7,015 bases of DNA from JBBQTU01 sp038213005 (lineage in GTDB: Bacteria > Planctomycetota > Phycisphaerae > Tepidisphaerales > Tepidisphaeraceae), in NCBI GenBank assembly GCA_038213005.1, contig JBBQTU010000220.1:1-7015 (forward strand), written 5' to 3'. The notes under the pieces are model-generated. The model worked only from the letters and a program-made list of their open reading frames with translations. It did no database searches and was not told where the DNA came from. This document shows, in pieces, positions 1 to 6,467 of the stretch (its first letter is position 1; the number at the start of each line of letters is the position of its first letter). The position numbers and the translations under genes were made by a program.

Positions 1-133
1 GGGGCTGAGACGGCGCGCAAAGTGTCGCCAGTTCTGTCTTGGCGGAAGTCTGCGTGCCGGACAAAGCCGAAATAGGAATAATCTGATATCGTCTAACACT
101 CAGCCAGCCGGGCCGTCGCCACGTTCAGGGTCG

Positions 134-3100
134 TCAACGTCGGCGTGCCGGGGCGCGGCTGGGATAGACATCCCTGGGCAGGACATCCTTGCGGTCATCC
201 ACCCCAAGCCTGTCACTGCCCAGCAGCGTCCGCGTGCCGTGACTCGTGATCGGCCACGGCGCCAGTGCCGTGGGCACCGGCAGCGGCCGATTTGAGAACA
301 CCCCGGCATGTCGGACGGCTGTCGTCACCTGCGAGATGCCGGCCGGATGCCTTCCTGTCACCGTAGTCGGCACGGCATGCAGCTTGCGAACCCGGGCGGT
401 CGCCACCGGGGTGGCCGCCGCCACGGCCGCGGGCTGAGCCGCTGGACTCGATTCCGCCAACGACGTAACCAGCCTTTCGCTGCCCGCGCCCGGCGTGGAG
501 GATGTCACCCTCACCATCGGCGAAGTCGTCTGGGGCGTCGGATCCGTTGCGGCGGCGTCGGCCGGTTGTGGCGCCTCGGGAGTCTCAATCACCTCGGAGT
601 ATACTGTGGTCGCCGACAGGGCCGGCTCGACCACCACCGCCTCGCTGGCCGATGGAGCGGCATCCACCGGTTGTGAAACAACCGCCGGCTCGCTGGTCAC
701 ACCGACCACCTCCGCCACGACGGGTGCTGCAGCATCGACAGTTTGCGACACCGACGCCACTTCGCTGGTGGGAATGACTACTCCCGCCACGACCGGCGTC
801 GGCAGCACCTTCTGCCAGTTGCTCGCCAGCAGTACCAGATCCGTCAGGTCAACCAGGCCGCTGTAGTCGGCCTCGCCCTGACTCCACTGCCGCGCGGCCA
901 TCTGCCAACTGCCGGCCAGGACCGACAGGTCCGTCAGATCCACCTGACCATCGAGATTCGCGTCGCCGGAATACGTAAACCGAATCAGCACGCTGGTCCC
1001 ATCCACACTCTGTCCCGCGAAGCTCGCGAGATTCGCGACACCGTTGTCGGCCAGGCCGATCGCATACTGCGACCCTCCGCCCGCGGCCGTGTGGCTCACG
1101 ATTCCGCCACCGGCCCAATGATTGGCCGCCGAACCGGCGAGCAGCGGGTAGATCGCCGCGAATGGACTGCTGCCGGTGTAGTCCACGATCACCGCGTTGT
1201 CGGCCAAATCCAGCGAGCTGGTGCCACCGAGCGTGAGGCTCTGCACCACCAGCGTGCTTCGGCCTCCGTCGGCCAGCGTGACCTTGGAACTTCCTGAAAG
1301 AGCCAGGCTGCCCAGATGCTGCGGGCCGTTGAATGCAACCTGTGCCCCATCGGCGAGGGACAGACTCAGGCGCGTGCTGTACACGCCCAAATCACTGGCA
1401 AAGGTGTAGCTACCAGCGCCCAGCGTGAGGCTATCGTTGCCCGCACCGCCTTTGAACGATCGATTCTCGACGTTGGTGAGCGTCACAATGCCCGAGCCAA
1501 TGCTCACCTGATTGGCAGCAAATGTGACCGCATCATTACTCGAAGAACCGGCGATGATCAGGCTATCGCCAGTAGTCTGTGTGCCGCCATCGTAGCTGAT
1601 GCCCCCGGCCGGAATCACCGGCCCATTGGCCAGATCGAGGGTGAGGGTATCGTCGCCGCCCAGCCCATTGATGGCGATCGTATTCAGTGCCGCAAAGTTC
1701 ACCGCATACGTCCGCGTGATGCTATTGAGGAAGACATCCAGCAGCGACGAGTCGGTCGCATTGCGCACCACGCGAATCTGATCGCTCTGGCCGGCCGACC
1801 CCTGATCGCCGCTAACCTGGAGCAGTGGCATGACGGGTCCGGCCGTGTTGGAATTCGTGGAGTCCGTCCCGGCGTTGGTCGCTCGAACGCGGTAGTAGTA
1901 AGTCGTATTGGCCGCCAGGGCGGTGTTGCTGTAGCTGGTGACACCGGCGGCGGTCGTGGTCACCAGCGTCAGATTTTGCGTGAAGCCGCTATCGGTGGCA
2001 CGCTCAATCTTGAAGCCTGTCTCATTGGTCGAGTTGTCAGTCCAGACCAGGTTGACCTGAGTCCCAGAGGCCGCTGTGGCGGTCAGGCGACTGGGAGCGG
2101 TCGGCGCTCCCAGCGCCACCGCCAGCGAGGTCTCCTGAATCGTGTCAAGTCCAGTGGCACGCCAGCGATTGAGGCTGCGATCGCTCTCGTCATTGGCATA
2201 GAGATAGAGGATTCCACCGTTGCTGGTCAGGAACGGGCTGAAGGAATTGCCGCCCGAGCCATAGGCGCCAGGCCACGTGCCTCCGCCATTGAGTTGGCCC
2301 ATGCCGAACTGGCCGACGAACAGCCCATCGTCACTGTAATGCATGAACTGGTTCGCCTGGCCCTGGCCCATGTTGGCGCCCCAGCCTTCGCCGTTGTAGC
2401 CGACAACGACATTGGTCCCGCTGGCCATGACTCGATTTCCGCCGTACCAGTTGGCGGTGTCATAGTTGCCCTTGCCGTCGAATGGACCGGCCCCAGGCAT
2501 GCTCTGCCATTGCCACTGGTTGGTGGCTGGATTCACCGCCCCCAGGTGCATGCCTGCCGCGTGCCCCTCTGCGTTGTAGGTCACCAGCAGACCGTTATCC
2601 AATTGCAAAAACCTTGGGGCGTAATAGGGAGTACCATCGGGATAGGGAGTGCCCGCATCCCATGTCGGAAGCCTGGGCGCGGTCGCAAGAACGGTGGCGG
2701 ACGCATACTGCGGGTTGCCCGAGCCGTCAAAGCTCGTCAGGGCCAATCGGGTGAACTGGGCTTTGGTGTTGTTATTGATGACGCTGCTGGTGATCAGCGA
2801 ACCATCCTTGTCCATCCAGTAGCCCGCATTCTGCGCCGTCTTGTATCCGGTATTGCGCATGCCGCTGGCCGTGAGCTCAACGAGGCTCATCCTGCCGGCA
2901 TCGGTGGAGCTGCCGGTCACCGTCTGGGCGTTGACCAGGGAATAGGTGCGGCCGTTGCTCAAGGTGGAAACAACCGACAAGCCATCAAACCCGCCATAGC
3001 TGGCCGTTGGCAGAAGGTTCTTCGTGCCCAGATAGTTCCAGTTCCTGACGGGCGTCCAGCCTTGATTCTGTGTAAAGGCTTTGCTGTAGTCGATCTGGTA

Positions 3101-6100
3101 TTCCACGAAATTCTGGAACACACGCGTAGCGTTGTTCTGATCTGCCGCAGCGTTATAGGAGCGGGCATACTGGATATCCGAGATGAACGCCCGAGCCGCA
3201 CTAAAGTGCATGGTGCGGTTTTCGGTCGCCAGATCGGTGATCCAGAACGATCCATCGGACTGCGGACAGATCATGCCCTGCAGGATGAACTTGTCGTTGG
3301 TGATGGTCGGGCCGTTGGTTGCGTAGCCGCCAGCCTGGCCCAAGGTCCATAGCGTCGATCCACCCGTATTGGCGTAGGCCCTGATCTGCTGATGGACCGA
3401 GCCGGCGGCATCTTCGCTGTCGGCCACCAAAAGCGTCTTGTTGCCATCGACGGAGACGGCGATCCCGACGGGATTCACCAGCCCACCGCTGACGGTGGCC
3501 GCCAGCGTAGGCGTGCCGTCGAAGTTGGTGTAGCGCAAAACCTGCCATTGGCCTGAAGCAGTATTCTTACAGGCGATCCACAGGTCGCCGTCGGAATTTA
3601 TCGCCAGTGCCTGGGGCGTGTTCCATCCGAGTGCATTGCCATCAAGGAACGCGGTGCTGTAGGGCGCGAAGGTGTTCTTATTGTAGAGGTATACCCTATT
3701 TTCGTTCCTCTGCGTGACAAACACCAGCTCCTGCTTGCCGGCTGGCTGGACGGCAATGCCAGCGGCCCCGCCAGGCGCACCGCCGGACGCGGTTACGGTC
3801 CGCTGGCGCAACACGTTATCCAGGATGGACGGGGCATAGGCCCGCAATAGAATCTGATGATTCGTTGTATGCTCGCTGACCGTGAAGAGCGTAGAGCCGT
3901 CGGTGGCGAGAGACTGCAAGGCGTCGGCATTGAAGTCGCCGAGGTAGACGCCCCTCGCGGTGGTGGCGTAGGGATTGGCCAGATCGAAGGCGTTGAGCAT
4001 GTAGCGGCCTTCGTTATAGCCAGGCGTGTAGTAGGCCGTGCTGCCAATGACCACCATCGACTGGATGGGCAGGAAGTTGCCTTGGACCGTGGGACCATTG
4101 AGGGGGTTGGAGTTGTTCATCGCTCCATCCCAACTGTACTGGACGTTATTGCTCAGCAGCTTGATGGTGTAGTTGCCATTGTTCACCGCGACGTTGTTAT
4201 CATTCAGGCCGTTCCAGTTGGCCGTCACCACACCCGCAGGATACTTCTTGCCGCTCCACAGGGTGCGGATCAGTTTGCCATTGCTGTCGTAGACGCCGGC
4301 ACTGGTGGTGGCGGCGGTGGCGAGGGTGAAAGTCTGGTTGACGGCCCCGCCGGTCTCGTAAGCGCCAGCGTCCACCGCATTTCCCTGAACCCGGAGGTTG
4401 CCCTGGGCATCCCATACGACCGCCCCCACCCCGGCCCGCCGTCTGCCGTAGACCCGATCAGCCCCGGTATCGATCAGGTTCGGGGCCGTGCCCGCCAGGC
4501 GGAAATCCCCGCTGCCGCGGGAAACGAACGCCGGTACCCCGCGGACGCTGCGCTGTTCACTGCGGGTGCCGATGCCGCTCCCACTGTCGCCGTAGTTGGT
4601 GAGAATCGCCGTGCCGTACTGCTTGGTGTACCAGTATTTGGCATAGTCCCTCACTGCGGCGTAGTTGTTGGTGGCGCCGTCTACGACGGTTGCAACATAG
4701 CCGGCCCCCGATGGGTCGTAGACGTTGCCATCGCCGAAGTAGCTCACCACGCTATACGCCCCGTCCACATCCATCAGGCTGTCACTGTTGAAATAGACGC
4801 CCGCGCCGGTCTGCTGGGTGAAGATATTGTTCAGCAGCGTCACATTGGTCGAGCCGCCGGTGAGATAAGCACCGTATTGGCCGCCCGTGAACGTATTGTT
4901 GCGGGCAATGACCACCTTGGAATTGTTGTACCGAACCCCCGCCGCGGTCGTCCCGGCCGCCAGCACGCTGTTCTCCAGCATGACCCCGGGCACGATGATG
5001 TAGTGGGCGGCATCCCAGGACATCGGGTCCTGGTAACCCGACGAGTTGACGACGCTGAGCGCATCGACATTGCTCGTCAGGCGGCAGCCGTCGATCACGT
5101 TGCCATAGCCGGAACTGGAAAAAGACAGGCCCGCCTGCTGGTCCGAACTGAACGTCAGATTGCGCAGCGTGACGTACTTCGCCCCGCCTGAGACGGTGGG
5201 CCCCGTGCCGGACCCCGTGGTCTGGATGATCGCCTGGCCGGTGCCTTCATCCCCGGTGATCAGCGCGTTATGTAGAGCGCCGGCGCCGGAGCCGGTGAGC
5301 TGAAATTGCGAGCCGCTATAGGTGCCTGCCAGCAGGACGATCTTATTGTCGGCCGCGACATGCGTCAGACCTGTCGTCAGGTCTAGAGGACTGGTGCGCG
5401 TCCCGCTGTTGGTCGCCAGGCCTGCGGGTGACACATACCAGATGCTGCCGTACCTGTGACAGTTCTCGAAGTTGCGCCTCACCTGCGCCGGCGTCAGGGC
5501 GATGTTGGAAACGCGCACCTCATCAAACGTTGCCGCGGTGTTGTGTGCGAGCGGCGAATAGGTGATCGCCGTTGGCGTGCTCACGGTCGCGCCCGAGAAG
5601 ATCTGCGGGCCAGCCTTGTCCGCCGTGTTGGTGACCCAGTCCTGACCCACCAACTCTCCGTCGCTGTAAAGATACGCATTCCGCCCGTCAAACGTCGCGA
5701 CGTACTGGTGCCACTGGCCGTCTGCGATGACGCCCAATACCTGGCCCAGGTTTGCCAGCGGTTCACCCGACCTCGTCGTCGAGAATTTCAGAGATATCAC
5801 GCCCGATGGGGTCCGGCCCCAAGTCGAGTTGCCGCCGGCCTCAAACCCCGGCATTCTGATCGCAGTGCCGTTACCCATCGCACTACCAACCGGCACATTG
5901 AGCCAGAACTCCACGCTCATCTGGGCAAGCCCGTTCTGCATCGAGCTCGGCAAACTCCGTGTCAGCGTCGTCTGGTCTTTCCAATATCGGTCGGCAGCGC
6001 CCAAGACTCCGCTGGAAGTGCCGCTCTGGTCGGTAAATGACTCACTATATACCACGCTTCCCGCGACCTGCGATGGTTGCCCCAACTGGGCGGCCGCTGG

Positions 6101-6265
6101 AAACGGATCCGTGTACGCAAGACTGGCGAACGTGGCGGCCAGCAACATTCGAGCCTCAAGACGCTCAACCCCTCGCACCGCAGTCCCAACACGCCGCACG
6201 CCACGCGCGCGTTCCCCCGCCGCACTATCATCCAACCGTCTCCGCTTCCAGGATGGGATCCGCAT
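134..6265 (-). CDS. Giant multidomain LEPR-XLL surface protein (LamG, beta-helix, FlgD-like, propeller, FnIII, dockerin-like)
   Basis: This gene encodes about 2043 residues and is predicted to be secreted or attached to the cell surface. Numbering below starts at the ATG at 6265. Modules in order: LEPR-XLL-like leader (about 33-44), LamG-like lectin fold (70-266), right-handed beta-helix (275-638), FlgD-like Ig fold (643-708), NHL-like propeller region (710-1378), fibronectin type III (1389-1478), RTX-like glycine/aspartate stretches (1482-1618), planctomycete beta-rich stretch (1638-1764), dockerin-like pair (1767-1818) and a long tail. An in-frame TGA at 6281-6283 leaves only GTG 6271 or ATG 6265 as starts. 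AGAAAGG lies nine bases before the ATG, but only three before the GTG, so the ATG is preferred. The frame is intact to a TGA at 134-136. No enzyme active site could be recognised. A structural, adhesive or glycan-binding role is inferred from the modules; the substrate is unknown. A beta-helix polysaccharide lyase remains possible. Confidence 0.93.
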   Translation of the reverse strand: MRIPSWKRRRLDDSAAGERARGVRRVGTAVRGVERLEARMLLAATFASLAYTDPFPAAAQLGQPSQVAGSVVYSESFTDQSGTSSGVLGAADRYWKDQTTLTRSLPSSMQNGLAQMSVEFWLNVPVGSAMGNGTAIRMPGFEAGGNSTWGRTPSGVISLKFSTTRSGEPLANLGQVLGVIADGQWHQYVATFDGRNAYLYSDGELVGQDWVTNTADKAGPQIFSGATVSTPTAITYSPLAHNTAATFDEVRVSNIALTPAQVRRNFENCHRYGSIWYVSPAGLATNSGTRTSPLDLTTGLTHVAADNKIVLLAGTYSGSQFQLTGSGAGALHNALITGDEGTGQAIIQTTGSGTGPTVSGGAKYVTLRNLTFSSDQQAGLSFSSSGYGNVIDGCRLTSNVDALSVVNSSGYQDPMSWDAAHYIIVPGVMLENSVLAAGTTAAGVRYNNSKVVIARNNTFTGGQYGAYLTGGSTNVTLLNNIFTQQTGAGVYFNSDSLMDVDGAYSVVSYFGDGNVYDPSGAGYVATVVDGATNNYAAVRDYAKYWYTKQYGTAILTNYGDSGSGIGTRSEQRSVRGVPAFVSRGSGDFRLAGTAPNLIDTGADRVYGRRRAGVGAVVWDAQGNLRVQGNAVDAGAYETGGAVNQTFTLATAATTSAGVYDSNGKLIRTLWSGKKYPAGVVTANWNGLNDNNVAVNNGNYTIKLLSNNVQYSWDGAMNNSNPLNGPTVQGNFLPIQSMVVIGSTAYYTPGYNEGRYMLNAFDLANPYATTARGVYLGDFNADALQSLATDGSTLFTVSEHTTNHQILLRAYAPSILDNVLRQRTVTASGGAPGGAAGIAVQPAGKQELVFVTQRNENRVYLYNKNTFAPYSTAFLDGNALGWNTPQALAINSDGDLWIACKNTASGQWQVLRYTNFDGTPTLAATVSGGLVNPVGIAVSVDGNKTLLVADSEDAAGSVHQQIRAYANTGGSTLWTLGQAGGYATNGPTITNDKFILQGMICPQSDGSFWITDLATENRTMHFSAARAFISDIQYARSYNAAADQNNATRVFQNFVEYQIDYSKAFTQNQGWTPVRNWNYLGTKNLLPTASYGGFDGLSVVSTLSNGRTYSLVNAQTVTGSSTDAGRMSLVELTASGMRNTGYKTAQNAGYWMDKDGSLITSSVINNNTKAQFTRLALTSFDGSGNPQYASATVLATAPRLPTWDAGTPYPDGTPYYAPRFLQLDNGLLVTYNAEGHAAGMHLGAVNPATNQWQWQSMPGAGPFDGKGNYDTANWYGGNRVMASGTNVVVGYNGEGWGANMGQGQANQFMHYSDDGLFVGQFGMGQLNGGGTWPGAYGSGGNSFSPFLTSNGGILYLYANDESDRSLNRWRATGLDTIQETSLAVALGAPTAPSRLTATAASGTQVNLVWTDNSTNETGFKIERATDSGFTQNLTLVTTTAAGVTSYSNTALAANTTYYYRVRATNAGTDSTNSNTAGPVMPLLQVSGDQGSAGQSDQIRVVRNATDSSLLDVFLNSITRTYAVNFAALNTIAINGLGGDDTLTLDLANGPVIPAGGISYDGGTQTTGDSLIIAGSSSNDAVTFAANQVSIGSGIVTLTNVENRSFKGGAGNDSLTLGAGSYTFASDLGVYSTRLSLSLADGAQVAFNGPQHLGSLALSGSSKVTLADGGRSTLVVQSLTLGGTSSLDLADNAVIVDYTGSSPFAAIYPLLAGSAANHWAGGGIVSHTAAGGGSQYAIGLADNGVANLASFAGQSVDGTSVLIRFTYSGDANLDGQVDLTDLSVLAGSWQMAARQWSQGEADYSGLVDLTDLVLLASNWQKVLPTPVVAGVVIPTSEVASVSQTVDAAAPVVAEVVGVTSEPAVVSQPVDAAPSASEAVVVEPALSATTVYSEVIETPEAPQPADAAATDPTPQTTSPMVRVTSSTPGAGSERLVTSLAESSPAAQPAAVAAATPVATARVRKLHAVPTTVTGRHPAGISQVTTAVRHAGVFSNRPLPVPTALAPWPITSHGTRTLLGSDRLGVDDRKDVLPRDVYPSRAPARRR
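137..811 (-). other. Long low-complexity C-terminal tail of the giant protein
   Basis: About 225 residues follow the dockerin-like pair, where such proteins usually stop. The first half is rich in Ala, Val, Pro, Thr, Ser and Glu and contains short internal repeats. The second half turns basic (ATARVRKLHAVPTTVTGRHP, AGVFSNRPLP) and ends in PSRAPARRR. It has no transmembrane helix or sortase-type LPxTG. It may be a stalk, a wall-contact segment or a sorting tail; these are guesses. The frame is open without any stop, so it is probably real rather than a readthrough past a lost stop. Confidence 0.6.
660..796 (-). repeat. Degenerate 72-bp tandem repeat in the C-terminal tail
   Basis: Units at 660-724 and 732-796 align without gaps over 65 bases, with about 45 identities by hand count, at a period of 72 bases (24 codons). 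In protein they read as SEVASVSQTVDAAAPVVAEV and SEPAVVSQPVDAAPSASEAV. A third, weaker echo, PQPADAAATDP, lies further toward the C-terminus around 545-570, spaced 35 codons from the second unit. The period is a whole number of codons, as expected for repeat growth within a reading frame. Confidence 0.65.
812..967 (-). other. Dockerin type I-like pair of calcium loops
   Basis: Roughly residues 1767-1818. Repeat one, GDANLDGQVDLTDLSVLAGS followed by WQ, has D, N, D, G, D and D at EF-hand positions 1, 3, 5, 6, 9 and 12. Repeat two, EADYSGLVDLTDLVLLASNW followed by Q, keeps the frame but has Glu at position 1 and Ser at position 5, so its calcium site is weaker. Dockerins bind cohesins in cellulosomes, but planctomycetes carry many such pairs without a cellulosome, and no cohesin is seen here. 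The partner is unknown. Confidence 0.8.
974..1354 (-). other. Planctomycete beta-rich stretch before the dockerin-like pair
   Basis: Roughly residues 1638-1764. It runs through LSLADGAQVAFNGPQ, LALSGSSKVTLADGG, LTLGGTSSLDLADNAVIV, the segment DYTGSSPFAAIYPLLAGS, HWAGGGIVSHTAAGG and FAGQSVDGTSVLIRFTYSG. I recognise this order (ladder of short beta strands, then 'W-x-G-x-G-I-x-S', then 'V-D-G-T-x-V-L-x-R') as the usual lead-in to dockerin-like ends in planctomycete surface proteins. Its function is not established. Confidence 0.65.
1412..1822 (-). other. RTX-like glycine/aspartate stretches
   Basis: Roughly residues 1482-1618. Two short stretches, INGLGGDDTLTLDL and FKGGAGNDSLTLGAG, resemble the GGxGxDxLxL nonapeptides of calcium-binding RTX beta-rolls. 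They are separated by about 70 residues with DGGTQTTGDSLIIAG and SSSNDAVTFAAN between, so this is not a long contiguous RTX array. Planctomycete surface proteins often have such isolated copies. Calcium binding is plausible but not shown. Confidence 0.55.
1832..2101 (-). other. Fibronectin type III domain
   Basis: Roughly residues 1389-1478. It opens with APSRLTATAASGTQVNLVW, continues with TDNSTNETGFKIERATD and closes with LAANTTYYYRVRATNAGTDS. This is the classic FnIII pattern, with the conserved Trp in strand B and Tyr-Tyr-x-R-V-x-A in strand F. It most likely acts as a spacer between the propeller and the C-terminal modules. Confidence 0.9.
2132..4138 (-). other. NHL-like beta-propeller region
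   Basis: Roughly residues 710-1378. Blade-like units recur: SMVVIGSTAYY, SLATDGSTLFTVSE, GIAVQPAGKQELVFVTQR, ALAINSDGDLWIACKN, GIAVSVDGNKTLLVADSED, and later GYWMDKDGSLITSS and FLQLDNGLLVTYNAEG. The 'G-I-A-V-x-x-x-G' and 'D-G-x-L-W-I' pattern resembles NHL/SMP-30-like propellers. The region is long enough for more than one propeller. Residues about 1020-1085 interrupt the blades with an aromatic-rich insert (RVFQNFVEYQIDYSKAF, then RNW). Propellers of this kind usually bind proteins or glycans; the exact blade count needs a structure model. Confidence 0.7.
4142..4339 (-). other. FlgD-like Ig domain
   Basis: Roughly residues 643-708. The strand pattern VYDSNGKLIRTLWSG, then KYPAGVVTANWNGLNDNNV, then NGNYTIKLLS matches the FlgD Ig-like fold used as a spacer or C-terminal module in many secreted bacterial proteins. 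Here it is internal and joins the beta-helix to the propeller. It does not imply a flagellar function. Confidence 0.75.
4352..5443 (-). other. Right-handed parallel beta-helix domain
   Basis: Roughly residues 275-638. It opens with IWYVSPAGLATNSGTRTSP and VLLAGTYSG, the usual entry to DUF1565/pectate-lyase-like helices. Coil-like repeats follow: YVTLRNLTFSS, NVIDGCRLTSN, VVIARNNTFTGG and NVTLLNNIFTQQ. It closes with GDFRLAGTAPNLIDTGAD and then DAGAYE, the standard end of this module. The fold is shared by polysaccharide lyases, hydrolases and adhesins. I could not identify a catalytic set, so enzyme activity is open. Confidence 0.82.
5468..6058 (-). other. LamG / concanavalin A-like lectin domain
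   Basis: Roughly residues 70-266 of the giant protein. Diagnostic strands are MSVEFWLNVP, DGQWHQYVATFDGRNAYLY followed by SDGELVGQ, and the closing FDEVRVSNIALTPAQVRRNF, which is the usual 'D-E-V-R-x-x-x-x-A-L-(T/S)' end of LamG-like domains. Such jelly-roll folds usually bind carbohydrate or protein, so a surface recognition role is likely. The ligand cannot be told from the sequence. Confidence 0.82.
6134..6169 (-). other. LEPR-XLL-like leader motif of the giant protein
   Basis: Residues VERLEARMLLAA follow an arginine-rich stretch of about 32 residues and precede a short hydrophobic run (TFASLAY). Planctomycete extracellular proteins often carry L-E-P-R-x-L-L-(S/A)-A here, and the motif is thought to be part of an extended export signal. 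The family's proline is alanine in this copy; the Arg, both Leu and the small residues are kept. No ordinary long hydrophobic signal helix is seen, which fits the family. The export role is taken from the family and was not tested. Confidence 0.8.
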
Positions 6266-6274
6266 ACACACCAG

Positions 6275-6282
6275 CCTTTCTC
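6275..6282 (-). promoter_or_regulatory. Ribosome binding site of the giant surface protein
   Basis: On the minus strand this reads GAGAAAGG, a good Shine-Dalgarno match. It lies nine bases before the ATG at 6263-6265, a normal distance, and only three before the alternative GTG at 6269-6271, which is too close. It therefore decides the start in favour of the ATG. It also overlaps the in-frame TGA at 6281-6283 that rules out any start further upstream. Confidence 0.65.
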
Positions 6283-6420
6283 AAGCCAGACTCTCAGACC
6301 TCTACCGATATCCGTCAACCCCGCCAGTCCACTTCGCCCGCAACTGGCTCCGCGGCCGCCACATCGCCCGCCCGATGAGCGTGCACGCCCCTTCGACATC
6401 CTCTGACTCTCGCACCCGCC

Positions 6421-6449
6421 CGCAGCCCGCGCCGGCAACGCCGGCTGCG
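6421..6449. other. GC-rich inverted repeat after the pseudopilin-like gene
   Basis: CGCAGCC at 6421-6427 pairs with GGCTGCG at 6443-6449. Inside it an alternative 6-bp stem, GCCGGC (6431-6436) with GCCGGC (6440-6445), closes a 3-base loop. It begins 18 bases past the pseudopilin-like stop on the minus strand. A transcript end or mRNA-stabilising stem is possible, but no T-run follows on either strand, so I do not call it a Rho-independent terminator. Confidence 0.35.
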
Positions 6450-6467
6450 CACTGGGTCTGCTGCGGC

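Noticed and set aside
26..44. Inverted repeat CGCCA / TGGCG downstream of the giant gene
   Set aside because: Only 5 bp of stem with a 9-base loop and no T-run on the minus strand; too weak for a terminator call.
100..309. Minus-strand open frame overlapping the end of the giant gene
   Set aside because: It could suggest a frameshifted C-terminus, but its translation is Arg/Cys-rich with no recognisable motif, and the main frame reads through cleanly to a stop at 134.
1316..3352. Long open frame on the plus strand, 678 codons
   Set aside because: It lies fully antisense to the propeller, FnIII and RTX-like part of the giant gene. Its translation has no recognisable domain and looks like the composition shadow of a GC-rich codon-biased gene.
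3857..5191. Long open frame on the plus strand, 444 codons
   Set aside because: It is antisense to clear beta-helix and FlgD-like coding sequence. The protein is a Val/Ala/Gly/Arg-rich shadow without motifs.
6290..6318. Possible promoter: TTGACG at 6313-6318 on the minus strand before the giant gene
   Set aside because: The -35-like box is good, but the hexamer 17 bases on is GAGAGT, not TATAAT-like, so a promoter cannot be supported.
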